NCBI GenBank assembly: GCA_964393115.1
Contig: CAYMST010000207.1
Span: 1 to 8,420, forward strand
Origin: CAYMST01 sp964393115
GTDB taxonomy: Bacteria; Bacteroidota; Bacteroidia; Cytophagales; Cyclobacteriaceae
DNA: 8,420 nt
Direction of reading: 5' to 3'
The position numbers were made by a program, and so were the translations under genes. Positions within the stretch are counted from its first letter, which is position 1. Each line of letters begins with the position of its first letter. Positions 1 to 6,035 of this stretch are shown one piece after another. Under the pieces are notes generated by a model. It was given only the letters and a program-made list of their open reading frames with translations. It was not told the DNA's origin and ran no database searches.

Positions 1-198
1 GATGACATTGATGGTCGGTCAAGTTACGAAGTCACAAAAAAAATGGCTCAAGAGGAAGCGATCTTTTCAGGTATGAGCAGTGGAGGTGCTTGTTGGGCTG
101 CTCTTCAGCTCGCACAAAAATTAACTTCAGGCGTAATAGTTTTTATCGTTTGTGACCGAGGGGATCGATACCTGAGTTCTGATCTTTTTTCGAAGTAA
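1..198 (+). CDS. cysM: Cysteine synthase B (O-acetylserine sulfhydrylase), 3' end only
   Basis: The last 65 codons of a PLP-dependent cysteine synthase, truncated by the window edge and read from base 1 to the TAA at 196-198. The visible part contains the segment FSGMSSGGA, which matches the glycine/serine-rich loop of the C-terminal part of the fold, and ends with VCDRGDRYLSSDLF. That ending is very close to the CysM signature CDRGDRYLSTGVF and favours CysM over CysK. The enzyme makes cysteine from O-acetylserine and sulfide (or thiosulfate in CysM types) in the cytoplasm. The catalytic lysine lies outside the window. The gene converges on the minus-strand monooxygenase gene with a 44-bp gap. 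The family is well supported; the B-type assignment rests on the tail motif only. Confidence 0.9.
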   Translation, partial: DDIDGRSSYEVTKKMAQEEAIFSGMSSGGACWAALQLAQKLTSGVIVFIVCDRGDRYLSSDLFSK

Positions 199-204
199 TA
201 TTTC

Positions 205-242
205 AAAGGGTGAGGTAACACCATCCTGGTACTTACCTTTTA
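205..242. terminator. Possible bidirectional terminator hairpin between convergent genes
   Basis: Bases 205-217 (AAAGGGTGAGGTA) can pair with 230-240 (TACTTACCTTT) around a 12-nt loop. The stem has one G-T pair and two bulged G residues. A-rich sequence flanks the 5' arm and T-rich sequence the 3' arm, as expected for an element serving both converging genes. The hairpin is imperfect, so this is a modest call. Confidence 0.35.
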
Positions 243-596
243 TTACTTGAACCAGTTAATACTGAGTTGTTTTTCAAAAGCGTAGTCTCTTTCTACCTTG
301 CATACACGTACCTTGTAGGCATCGTACCATTTTTCCTTACCTTTTTTCTGAGCAATCAGATGCTCTGCTTGCTGCTTCCAATTTAGGATATCTTCTTTTG
401 TTGCCCAGTAAGAGATAGTTAATTCCATATCGCCGCCGTTCACCAGTTCCATACCTAAAAAACCCGGGTTTTCTTTTGCTTTCATCCGAAGTTGAAAGGA
501 AAGTTCATCGTATTCACCATCAACCTTACCGGAAGGTAACGCAGAAAAAATCACCGCATAGTAAGGTGGAGCAGGCGTATCAGCTATTTTCTTCAT
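243..596 (-). CDS. Antibiotic biosynthesis monooxygenase (ABM) domain protein
   Basis: A complete 117-aa protein of the dimeric alpha+beta barrel (ABM) superfamily. It opens with the strand YYAVIFSAL (residues 12-20), continues with a helix around 28-41 and the segment ENPGFLGMELV (42-52), and then TISYWATKEDILNWK (60-74), EHLIAQKKGKEKWYDAY (78-94) and the last strand KVRVCKVERDYAF (95-107). The pattern GFLGME, ISYW, W-K, EH-AQ, G-KWY is typical of the short YqjZ-like stand-alone ABM proteins. Members act as quinone or heme-related oxygenases, but many have no known substrate, so no reaction is assigned. The start ATG (594-596) has no clear Shine-Dalgarno sequence, which is common in Bacteroidetes. 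The gene stands alone on the minus strand and points at cysM. Family call firm, function unknown. Confidence 0.85.
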   Translation of the reverse strand: MKKIADTPAPPYYAVIFSALPSGKVDGEYDELSFQLRMKAKENPGFLGMELVNGGDMELTISYWATKEDILNWKQQAEHLIAQKKGKEKWYDAYKVRVCKVERDYAFEKQLSINWFK

Positions 597-749
597 GTGT
601 TTTAGTTTGACTCCATTGTCCCATGGAATTAGCCTTAAACTTATTTCGGCTTATAAGCTTATGCTGCTTTCATGAACAAGATAGATTTTGAACAGAACAA
701 TTATCGCGTCACAACCATTATGTTAGCCTATTAGCCGTGAAACTGTTGC

Positions 750-786
750 GTTACATTAATTCCGGATAGTACATTGGTAATGTAAC
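750..786. repeat. 9-bp inverted repeat with inner half-site
   Basis: GTTACATTA (750-758) and TAATGTAAC (778-786) are exact reverse complements separated by 19 bp. A second ACATT at 771-775 forms a tighter palindrome ACATT-GGT-AATGT (771-783) with the right arm. The sites lie about 150 bp upstream of the batB promoter candidate, so this could be a regulator binding site or the stem of a small hairpin. No protein can be assigned to it. Confidence 0.4.
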
Positions 787-930
787 ATGTGTACAGAAAC
801 AATGCCCACATCCAGTTAAAAAGATAATCAACAATCCCCAAACAATGTTAAAATAAGCAAAATCTTAGTAGTTTTTTTATTTATCGCCACAAGGAATGAA
901 ACGAAAGCACTTCTTATGAACATCTTTATA

Positions 931-938
931 TAGTTTTG
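931..938 (+). promoter_or_regulatory. Candidate -7 promoter box for the bat genes
   Basis: TAGTTTTG is an exact match to the Bacteroidetes -7 element TAnnTTTG. No TTG or TTTG is found 19-21 bp upstream, so the -33 element is missing or degenerate. It would start a transcript near base 945, giving a leader of about 80 nt before the batB start at 1025. Confidence 0.35.
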
Positions 939-957
939 CTCACTTTTAGATAGCTTA

Positions 958-992
958 ATGATAAATGAGAAGACTATAATTTTATTTATCAT
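958..992 (+). promoter_or_regulatory. Stem-loop in the presumed batB leader
   Basis: ATGATAAATGAGA (958-970) pairs with TTTTATTTATCAT (980-992): 13 consecutive pairs, nine of them perfect Watson-Crick at the outer end and two G-T wobbles inside, with a 9-nt loop. It lies between the TAGTTTTG box (931-938) and the batB ATG. A leader hairpin here could stabilise the mRNA or act in regulation. There is no U-run directly behind it, so it is not a classical terminator. The stem is AT-rich and its stability is modest. Confidence 0.4.
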
Positions 993-1024
993 CATGTTTT
1001 ACAGGTTTTGAAGAACAGAGAAAA

Positions 1025-1993
1025 ATGACCTGGTTTCGACCCATTGGAACACTCGAGTTAATTTTACTAGGAGCTTTTATAATTTTCTACATCCTTTATA
1101 TCCTAAGGACAGCTAGGATATCAAAGGCGCTAAATCGTCCCTTCCCTCCTGTTTTTTTTAAATTTATCTTACGCAACATTTATTTTGGTCTACTGATTGT
1201 GGCCCTACTTGGTCCGTCCTTCGGCGAGTCCTCCAGAGAGTTAAAAATGGTGGGGAAGGACATCTTCTTCCTGGTAGATTTATCAGAATCTATGAACGCT
1301 AACGACATCAAGCCTTCACGACTCGACAAGATTAAATATGAGCTCAAAAATATTGTGGATGCCTTTAGTTCGGATAGAGTAGGAATCATCATGTTCTCCA
1401 ATGAGGCATTTATGCAGTGTCCGCTGACTTTCGACAAAAGCGCAGTCAATCTTTTCATTGAAACACTGAGTACTGGACTTGTGCCTAATACGGGAACTGA
1501 TTTTGCCCCCGCTCTTAATTTATCCATTGACAAACTAAGTAACGAGGAGTCTTCGGCAACGCGTCAAACCGCTAAAATTGTTATTCTTATTAGTGATGGT
1601 GAGGACCATGGTAAGGAAACCATTGAAGCCGTGGAAAAATTGGAAGAACGCGGCATCAAATTGTTCACTCTTGGAGTTGGCACACAAAAAGGTAGTAAAA
1701 TCCCGAAGAATAGAGGTTTCAAAAGAGACCGAAGTGGTAAAGACATTGTTACGCGTTTGAATCCTAAGTCATTAAAGTCTATTGCAGTTCAATCTGGCGG
1801 AAAGTACTTCGAAATAGGCGCTTCGAGGAATGATGTCTCAAGGCTCATCAGTGCCATCGATGGCATTGAAGGTGAAGTACAGGATGTTAAAAAAATGGAC
1901 GTTAAGTCAAATAAGTATATGTACTTTCTCGGCTTGGCGTTATTGCTCATAGTCTTTGATATTTTATTTAGCATTAAGATTATCAAAATATGA
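1025..1993 (+). CDS. batB: BatB-type VWA-domain membrane protein (aerotolerance family)
   Basis: A 322-aa protein with two N-terminal membrane segments (about 10-27 and 49-66), a von Willebrand factor A domain (about 78-275) and a C-terminal membrane segment (about 298-317), the usual BatA/BatB plan. The metal-binding MIDAS is intact: DLSES (D85, S87, S89), T158 in NTGTD and D191 in SDGED. The segment NANDIKPSRLDKIK after the first MIDAS loop is typical of the family. Bat proteins belong to MoxR-linked VWA systems of Bacteroidetes; in Bacteroides fragilis the operon was tied to tolerance of oxygen, and the exact biochemical role is unsettled. BatB rather than BatA is chosen because TGLV before the GTD motif is BatB-like and because batC follows directly. 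The stop codon overlaps the batC start in ATGA, which suggests coupled translation. No batA, batD or moxR gene is present in this window. Confidence 0.82.
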   Translation: MTWFRPIGTLELILLGAFIIFYILYILRTARISKALNRPFPPVFFKFILRNIYFGLLIVALLGPSFGESSRELKMVGKDIFFLVDLSESMNANDIKPSRLDKIKYELKNIVDAFSSDRVGIIMFSNEAFMQCPLTFDKSAVNLFIETLSTGLVPNTGTDFAPALNLSIDKLSNEESSATRQTAKIVILISDGEDHGKETIEAVEKLEERGIKLFTLGVGTQKGSKIPKNRGFKRDRSGKDIVTRLNPKSLKSIAVQSGGKYFEIGASRNDVSRLISAIDGIEGEVQDVKKMDVKSNKYMYFLGLALLLIVFDILFSIKIIKI

Positions 1994-2991
1994 TTGGAGT
2001 TGTATTGGCCATATTTCTTAACCTACTCAGCTTAACTGGGGACTTTGATGAAACAGGAAAAATCAATTCACTAAAACGAGAAGCTGAAAAGGCTTACAAG
2101 GCAGGAAACTTTGAACTAGCTTCCGAAAAATATGCTTTACTATATGATTCTTTAGGGATTAATGATGATGCTATCGCCTTAAATTTGGGACATTGCTTCT
2201 ATCAAAGAAAAAAAACTGATCAGGCCACCAAATATTATCAAGACGCTTCTAAATCTTTAAATCAAAGCATCAAATCAAAGGCATTCAATCAATTAGGGAT
2301 TATCAATTTTGAAGCACAGAAGATAAAAGAGGCTGAAGAGTTTTTTAAGAAATCCGTCAGGAACGACTTTTCAAATCAAGAAGCCAGACACAACTATGAG
2401 TTGGCGAAAAGAATGTCCGAAAACCAACAAGAGCAACAGAACAATCAGGATCAAAACCAAGAGCAACAGAACGACAAAGAGAACCAGGAAGAAAATCAGG
2501 AACAGAACCAAGAGCAAGAAAATAAAGAAGGTAATCAGGATCAGCAGAACCAAGATCAGCAACAGGATCAAGAACAACAAGGTTCTGAAGAAGACAAAAA
2601 AGAACAACAAGACGGAGAGCAGGAAGGACAAGAGCAACAAGGAAACGAAGAAAAACAAGAAGACGGCCAAGGAGAGCAAGAGGGTTCTGAGGGTGAAGAA
2701 CAGGGTCAGGAAGAAGAAAAGCCTGCTCCAGGTGAGGAAGAAAGTGAAGAAAATGGTGAAGAAGAGAAAGACGGATCTTCTCAAGGAAAGGGCGAGAATG
2801 GTAATGAAGACCAAGAGCAGCCACAACTGACAAACCAACCGTCTACTAGTGAGAAACTAGAAGCGATGAACATGAGCGAGAAAAAGGCATTGATGATCTT
2901 GGAAGCTTTAAAAAACAACGAGGTACAATATATACAGCAGCAAAAAAGAAAAGCACAAAAAAGACCTCCTAGCAATAAACCAGACTGGTGA
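1990..2991 (+). CDS. batC: BatC-type TPR protein with acidic Q/E-rich tail
   Basis: A 333-aa protein with a short hydrophobic N-terminus (residues 1-16, possible signal or anchor, no positive charge before it), about three tetratricopeptide repeats (roughly 28-61, 62-94 and 96-129; for example EAEKAYKAGNFELASEKY and QLGIINFEAQKIKEAEEFF), a long low-complexity tail of Q, E, N, D and G (144-278), and a conserved-looking C-terminal helix MSEKKALMILEALKNNE (295-311) followed by a basic stretch ending in PDW. This plan matches BatC proteins, which pair with BatB; the TPR part probably binds partner proteins in the periplasm. The start ATG at 1990 overlaps the batB stop by 4 nt. The disordered part appears large for the family. 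Function beyond the Bat complex is inferred. Confidence 0.78.
   Translation: MIGVVLAIFLNLLSLTGDFDETGKINSLKREAEKAYKAGNFELASEKYALLYDSLGINDDAIALNLGHCFYQRKKTDQATKYYQDASKSLNQSIKSKAFNQLGIINFEAQKIKEAEEFFKKSVRNDFSNQEARHNYELAKRMSENQQEQQNNQDQNQEQQNDKENQEENQEQNQEQENKEGNQDQQNQDQQQDQEQQGSEEDKKEQQDGEQEGQEQQGNEEKQEDGQGEQEGSEGEEQGQEEEKPAPGEEESEENGEEEKDGSSQGKGENGNEDQEQPQLTNQPSTSEKLEAMNMSEKKALMILEALKNNEVQYIQQQKRKAQKRPPSNKPDW
2419..2823 (+). repeat. Purine-rich degenerate repeat tract in batC
   Basis: About 405 bp made almost only of CAA/CAG, GAA/GAG, AAC/AAT, GAC/GAT and GGN codons. Short words recur, for instance GAGCAACAGAAC at 2431-2442 and again at 2461-2472 (30 bp apart). The top strand is nearly free of T. 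The repetition makes the tract prone to length change between strains and creates long but false reading frames on both strands. Confidence 0.8.
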
Positions 2992-3044
2992 CAGATTTCA
3001 AATGCCGGACATCTGAACCTAGTCGGCAACAACAAATTCATAGA

Positions 3045-4304
3045 ATGGCTAAACCAAACATTACAGCAGAAATACTCACTATAGGTGACGAGATACTTTA
3101 CGGACAAATAGTGGACACCAATTCTCAATGGATGAGTGAAAAGCTAGATGAAATTGGCGTGAGAGTAATTCGTAAAACAACCGTCGGAGATAACGAACAA
3201 GATATATTGGATGCTTTCGCACAATCCGAAAAACGTGCAGATATTACGCTAATAACGGGCGGACTCGGCCCTACCAATGATGACTTAACTAAACCTTTAT
3301 TAGCCAAATATTTTGACTCACCATTAGTACTTCATCAAGAGGCTCTTGATGAGATCGCAGATCTATTTCAACGAAAAGGAAGAGAACTAACGGAGCTAAA
3401 TCGAAAACAAGCAGAGCTTCCCGAGATCTGTTCTAAAATCACCAATAAATATGGTACGGCTCCAGGGATGTGGTTTGAACGAGATGCAAGCGTTTTCGTA
3501 TCTATGCCAGGTGTTCCTTTTGAGATGAAACATATGATGGAAGACACTATTCTTCCCAAAATAAGAGAGACCTTCAAGACACCTGTGATCTACCATAAGG
3601 TTGTTAAAACAGCAGGAATCGGAGAGAGTTGGCTTGCCGATTTAATTAAGGAATGGGAAGCAGACCTTCCAGAGCATATTAAACTTGCTTATCTACCTAG
3701 CAAAGGTCAAGTGCGACTTCGCTTAACCGCGTTTGGTGATGATCTAACTGAGTTACAAACAGACGTAGAGAAAAAGGTAGTAGAGCTCTTAATGCTAGCC
3801 GGTCAATATGTTTATGGCTTCGATAACACTTCACTAGAACAAGCAGTCGGAGAAATTCTTGCTGAAAAGAACTTATCAATCGGTACCGCAGAAAGCTGTA
3901 CCGGGGGACGAGTAGCCAATATGATTACGGCTGTTCCAGGTAGCTCTAAATACTTTACAGGATCAGTAGTCGCTTATCACAACGATATAAAAACAAAATA
4001 CCTAAAGGTATCACAAAGTAATTTGGACCAACATGGTGCCGTCAGTGAACAAGTGGTTTCCGAAATGGCTGAAAACGTCAAAAGCGTCTTATCCACCGAT
4101 GTTGGAGTGGCTACAAGCGGAATTGCTGGACCTGATGGGGGCTCAGACGAAAAGCCTGTTGGCACAATATGGATTGCAGTATCCACAAAAGCTGGTGTGA
4201 AAACAAAAAAACTTCAACTTACCAATAAGCGTGATTTAAACATTGAGCTTACGGCGATCGCATTACTTAATCTGTTAAGGCAGGAATTGATTGGTTTGAA
4301 TTAA
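3045..4304 (+). CDS. cinA: CinA family protein (NMN deamidase / ADP-ribose pyrophosphatase type)
   Basis: A 419-aa protein with the two CinA domains. The N-terminal MoCF-binding-like domain (about 5-170) shows TIGDEILYGQIVDTN (12-26) and TGGLGPTNDDLTK (71-83). The C-terminal PncC-type domain (about 262-415) shows TAESCTGGRV (281-290, probable nucleophile S284), YHNDIKTKYL (311-320, with Y311 and K316 as likely partners), HGAVSE (330-335) and SGIAGPDGG (358-366). CinA proteins recycle pyridine nucleotides by converting NMN to NaMN, and the N-terminal domain can hydrolyse ADP-ribose; in some bacteria the gene is linked to competence and DNA damage. The ATG at 3045 is chosen because the conserved domain begins at once and the length fits the family. 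An upstream GTG at 2988, overlapping the batC stop, would add 19 unconserved residues. The gap to batC is then 53 bp, so cotranscription is plausible. Confidence 0.92.
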   Translation: MAKPNITAEILTIGDEILYGQIVDTNSQWMSEKLDEIGVRVIRKTTVGDNEQDILDAFAQSEKRADITLITGGLGPTNDDLTKPLLAKYFDSPLVLHQEALDEIADLFQRKGRELTELNRKQAELPEICSKITNKYGTAPGMWFERDASVFVSMPGVPFEMKHMMEDTILPKIRETFKTPVIYHKVVKTAGIGESWLADLIKEWEADLPEHIKLAYLPSKGQVRLRLTAFGDDLTELQTDVEKKVVELLMLAGQYVYGFDNTSLEQAVGEILAEKNLSIGTAESCTGGRVANMITAVPGSSKYFTGSVVAYHNDIKTKYLKVSQSNLDQHGAVSEQVVSEMAENVKSVLSTDVGVATSGIAGPDGGSDEKPVGTIWIAVSTKAGVKTKKLQLTNKRDLNIELTAIALLNLLRQELIGLN

Positions 4305-4328
4305 CAGCGATCTACAGGTAATTTTCTC

Positions 4329-4336
4329 TAGATTTG
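4329..4336 (+). promoter_or_regulatory. Candidate -7 promoter box for the E2 gene
   Basis: TAGATTTG is an exact TAnnTTTG match in the 157-bp space between cinA and the E2 gene. The nearest upstream TTTG (4295-4298) is 30 bp away, too far for the usual -33 spacing. Further downstream a 10-bp palindrome CTCAATTGAG lies at 4420-4429. The box would give a leader of roughly 120 nt before the ATG at 4462. Confidence 0.35.
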
Positions 4337-4461
4337 TCAATTGTTGGTAAGGAAACTCATTTTTTAAGCAAAAAAGGCTATTTACATACGTCTTATGCGA
4401 ATAATTAAGTCTACTTATACTCAATTGAGCATTGGGTTTCCGGACAAGATTTAGGATAAAT

Positions 4462-5748
4462 ATGGCAGTTGTTGAATTAATGATGCCCTCACTGGGTGAA
4501 GGAATACAAGAAGGAACTATACTCGATTGGTTGAAAAAAGAAGGCGATAGCGTAGAGCTAGAAGAATCTATAGTAGAGGTAGCCACCGATAAAGTGGATA
4601 CAGAAATTCCGTGTATGTATGAGGGAATCATTGATAAAATTGTTGTTCAAAAAGGAGAAGTAGCCCAGGTAGGCAAACCCATTGCACTTATTAAAATTTC
4701 ACAGGCGACATCAACTAATGATGTCTCCAATACAAACGGACACCAACAAACAGAACCATCAGCGCCTGAGGTAGAAGCAATGGTACAAGAAACTATCGCT
4801 GGCTTCAGCAGCACCTCTAGTATTGAAGCAGTTATGACTACCCGTTTCTACTCCCCCTTGGTAAAGAGTATTGCTAAAAAAGAAAACATCAGTTTCGAGG
4901 AGCTAGAAAAAATACCAGGTACCGGAAAAGATAATAGAGTCACCAAGACAGACATTTTCGCTTACCTGGAACAACGAAAAGCAGAAAAACCAACACCTCA
5001 CATACCTGCCCCATCTCCTGCTGTTTCCGTAAATCAAGGAGTAGATGAGGTAATCGAGATGGATAGGATGCGAAAAATGATCGCTGAAAGAATGATCAGT
5101 TCGCAGCAGACTTCTGCGCATGTCACCTCATTTGTTGAAGCTGATGTCACCAATATCATGAGCTGGCGTGCGAAAATGAAGCACATGTTTATGGAACGAG
5201 AAGGGCTAGCGTTGACGCTAACCCCTATCTTCATAGAAGCTATCGTAAAAACGCTGAAGGACTATCCAATGATCAATAGTCAGGTAAGCGGAGATAAAAT
5301 CATTGTCAAAAAGGATATTAATATTGGTATGGCCGTTGCCTTACCAAGTGGTAACTTAATTGTGCCCGTCATCCACAACGCAGATAAATTAAACCTAATA
5401 GGCATAACTGCAAAAGTAAACGACCTGGCACACCGTGCTCGAAAAAACGAGTTAAAAGCGCAAGACGTTACCGGAGGCACTTATTCGGTCTCCAACATCG
5501 GCGCTTTTGGCAACCTAACGGGGACTCCCATTATCAACCAGCCTCAGTCAGCGATTATGGCTTTAGGCACCGTACAGAAGAAGCCAACCGTTATCGAGAC
5601 TCCTCAGGGTGATTTTATTGGCATCAGACAAAAGATGATTATCTCACATACTTACGACCATCGTATCATAGATGGAGCTCTAGGAGGTATGTTTGCTAAA
5701 AAAGTGGCAGATTATTTAGAAGGGTTTGATATAGAAAGATCTCTATAA
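4462..5748 (+). CDS. 2-oxoacid dehydrogenase complex E2 (dihydrolipoyl acyltransferase)
   Basis: A 428-aa E2 core protein. Domains in order: one lipoyl domain (1-80) with MPSLGEGIQEG and the lipoylated lysine K44 in ATDKVDTEIP; a linker; the peripheral-subunit (E3) binding domain (about 128-168, SPLVKSIAKKENI and PGTGKDNRVTKTDI); a proline/alanine linker; and the catalytic acyltransferase domain (about 196-428) ending with SHTYDHRIIDGALGG, where H400 and D404 are the expected catalytic pair. It transfers acyl groups from lipoamide to CoA in a pyruvate, branched-chain or related dehydrogenase complex. The sequence alone does not settle the substrate; a single lipoyl domain and the ATDKVDTEIP form are seen in branched-chain and Bacteroidetes-type E2 proteins. 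The start ATG has AGGA five bases upstream (4453-4456); an upstream TTG at 4432 would add ten unconserved residues. No E1 or E3 gene is adjacent. Confidence 0.9.
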   Translation: MAVVELMMPSLGEGIQEGTILDWLKKEGDSVELEESIVEVATDKVDTEIPCMYEGIIDKIVVQKGEVAQVGKPIALIKISQATSTNDVSNTNGHQQTEPSAPEVEAMVQETIAGFSSTSSIEAVMTTRFYSPLVKSIAKKENISFEELEKIPGTGKDNRVTKTDIFAYLEQRKAEKPTPHIPAPSPAVSVNQGVDEVIEMDRMRKMIAERMISSQQTSAHVTSFVEADVTNIMSWRAKMKHMFMEREGLALTLTPIFIEAIVKTLKDYPMINSQVSGDKIIVKKDINIGMAVALPSGNLIVPVIHNADKLNLIGITAKVNDLAHRARKNELKAQDVTGGTYSVSNIGAFGNLTGTPIINQPQSAIMALGTVQKKPTVIETPQGDFIGIRQKMIISHTYDHRIIDGALGGMFAKKVADYLEGFDIERSL

Positions 5749-5750
5749 AA

Positions 5751-5774
5751 AATCCCAGTCACGCGACCGGGATT
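5751..5774 (+). terminator. Hairpin just after the E2 gene, probable terminator
   Basis: AATCCCAGTC (5751-5760) pairs with GACCGGGATT (5765-5774) around the tetraloop ACGC: nine pairs and one A-C mismatch. It begins 2 bp after the E2 stop. An A-run precedes it, but the usual T-run does not follow on the + strand (GCAAGC instead). Intrinsic termination on the + strand may therefore be weak. In the other direction the hairpin would be followed by a run of T. Confidence 0.6.
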
Positions 5775-5847
5775 GCAAGCAAAGAGGTTACAAAATAATT
5801 TAATACTAATATACAGACTTTCTGCCGGCTTCCACAATCTTGCAATC
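5771..5847. repeat. 9-bp inverted repeat overlapping the terminator arm
   Basis: GATTGCAAG (5771-5779) and CTTGCAATC (5839-5847) are exact reverse complements, 59 bp apart. The left arm shares GATT with the 3' arm of the hairpin at 5751-5774, so the two structures could not form together. The region in between is AT-rich and has no gene. Confidence 0.35.
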
Positions 5848-5888
5848 GGATATTTAAAATTTGCCTCTAGAATACTGACTTATGACTA

Positions 5889-5958
5889 TTCTATCCAGCA
5901 ACGGAATGTTATATTGCGTATGTTCCTAGATTGAAATATAGTTGGGTTGCGGATAGAA
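5889..5958. repeat. 13-bp inverted repeat enclosing a 43-nt loop
   Basis: TTCTATCCAGCAAC (5889-5902) pairs with GTTGCGGATAGAA (5946-5958) over 13 bp with a single bulged A at 5897. The loop (5903-5945) can form a further small stem GGAA/TTCC (5903-5906 with 5923-5926). It ends 34 bp before the promoter candidate of the Rpn gene. It may be a structured RNA, a regulator site or a remnant of a small mobile element; nothing in the sequence decides between these. Confidence 0.45.
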
Positions 5959-5991
5959 AATATGCCCTCATTGTCTCAGAAAAGTGGAAAG

Positions 5992-6022
5992 TTGACTCTC
6001 AGATACGATTGTAGTAACTTTA
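5992..6022 (+). promoter_or_regulatory. Candidate promoter of the Rpn gene
   Basis: TTG at 5992-5994 and TAACTTTA at 6015-6022 are 20 bp apart. They match the Bacteroidetes -33/-7 pattern, with seven of eight positions of TAnnTTTG. The transcript would begin only a few bases before the ATG at 6036, so the leader would be very short or the message nearly leaderless. Confidence 0.4.
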
Positions 6023-6035
6023 CACTAAAAATTCA

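Larger units (their letters stand above)
597..1024. other. Non-coding gap between divergent genes
   Basis: A 428-bp stretch with stop codons in all frames and no convincing gene. It must hold the promoters of the minus-strand ABM gene and of batB. Visible items are a 10-bp palindrome ATAAGCTTAT at 653-662, an inverted repeat at 750-786, a TAGTTTTG box at 931-938 and a stem-loop at 958-992. On the minus strand TAAGTTTA (636-643) matches TAnnTTTG at seven of eight positions and could serve the ABM gene, but no -33 element is seen at the right distance. Short reading frames of about 20 codons start at 623 and 672 and look accidental. Confidence 0.7.

Noticed and set aside
2357..2838. Three long reading frames opposite or out of frame with batC (two minus-strand, one plus-strand)
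   Set aside because: They run through the purine-rich low-complexity tract, where the near-absence of T on the top strand removes stop codons. Their products are biased (leucine/phenylalanine or lysine/arginine) and resemble no family.
4361..4378. TTTTTT-AAGC-AAAAAA between cinA and the E2 gene as a terminator
   Set aside because: The stem consists only of A-T pairs with no GC core and no following T-run, so it would not terminate transcription effectively.
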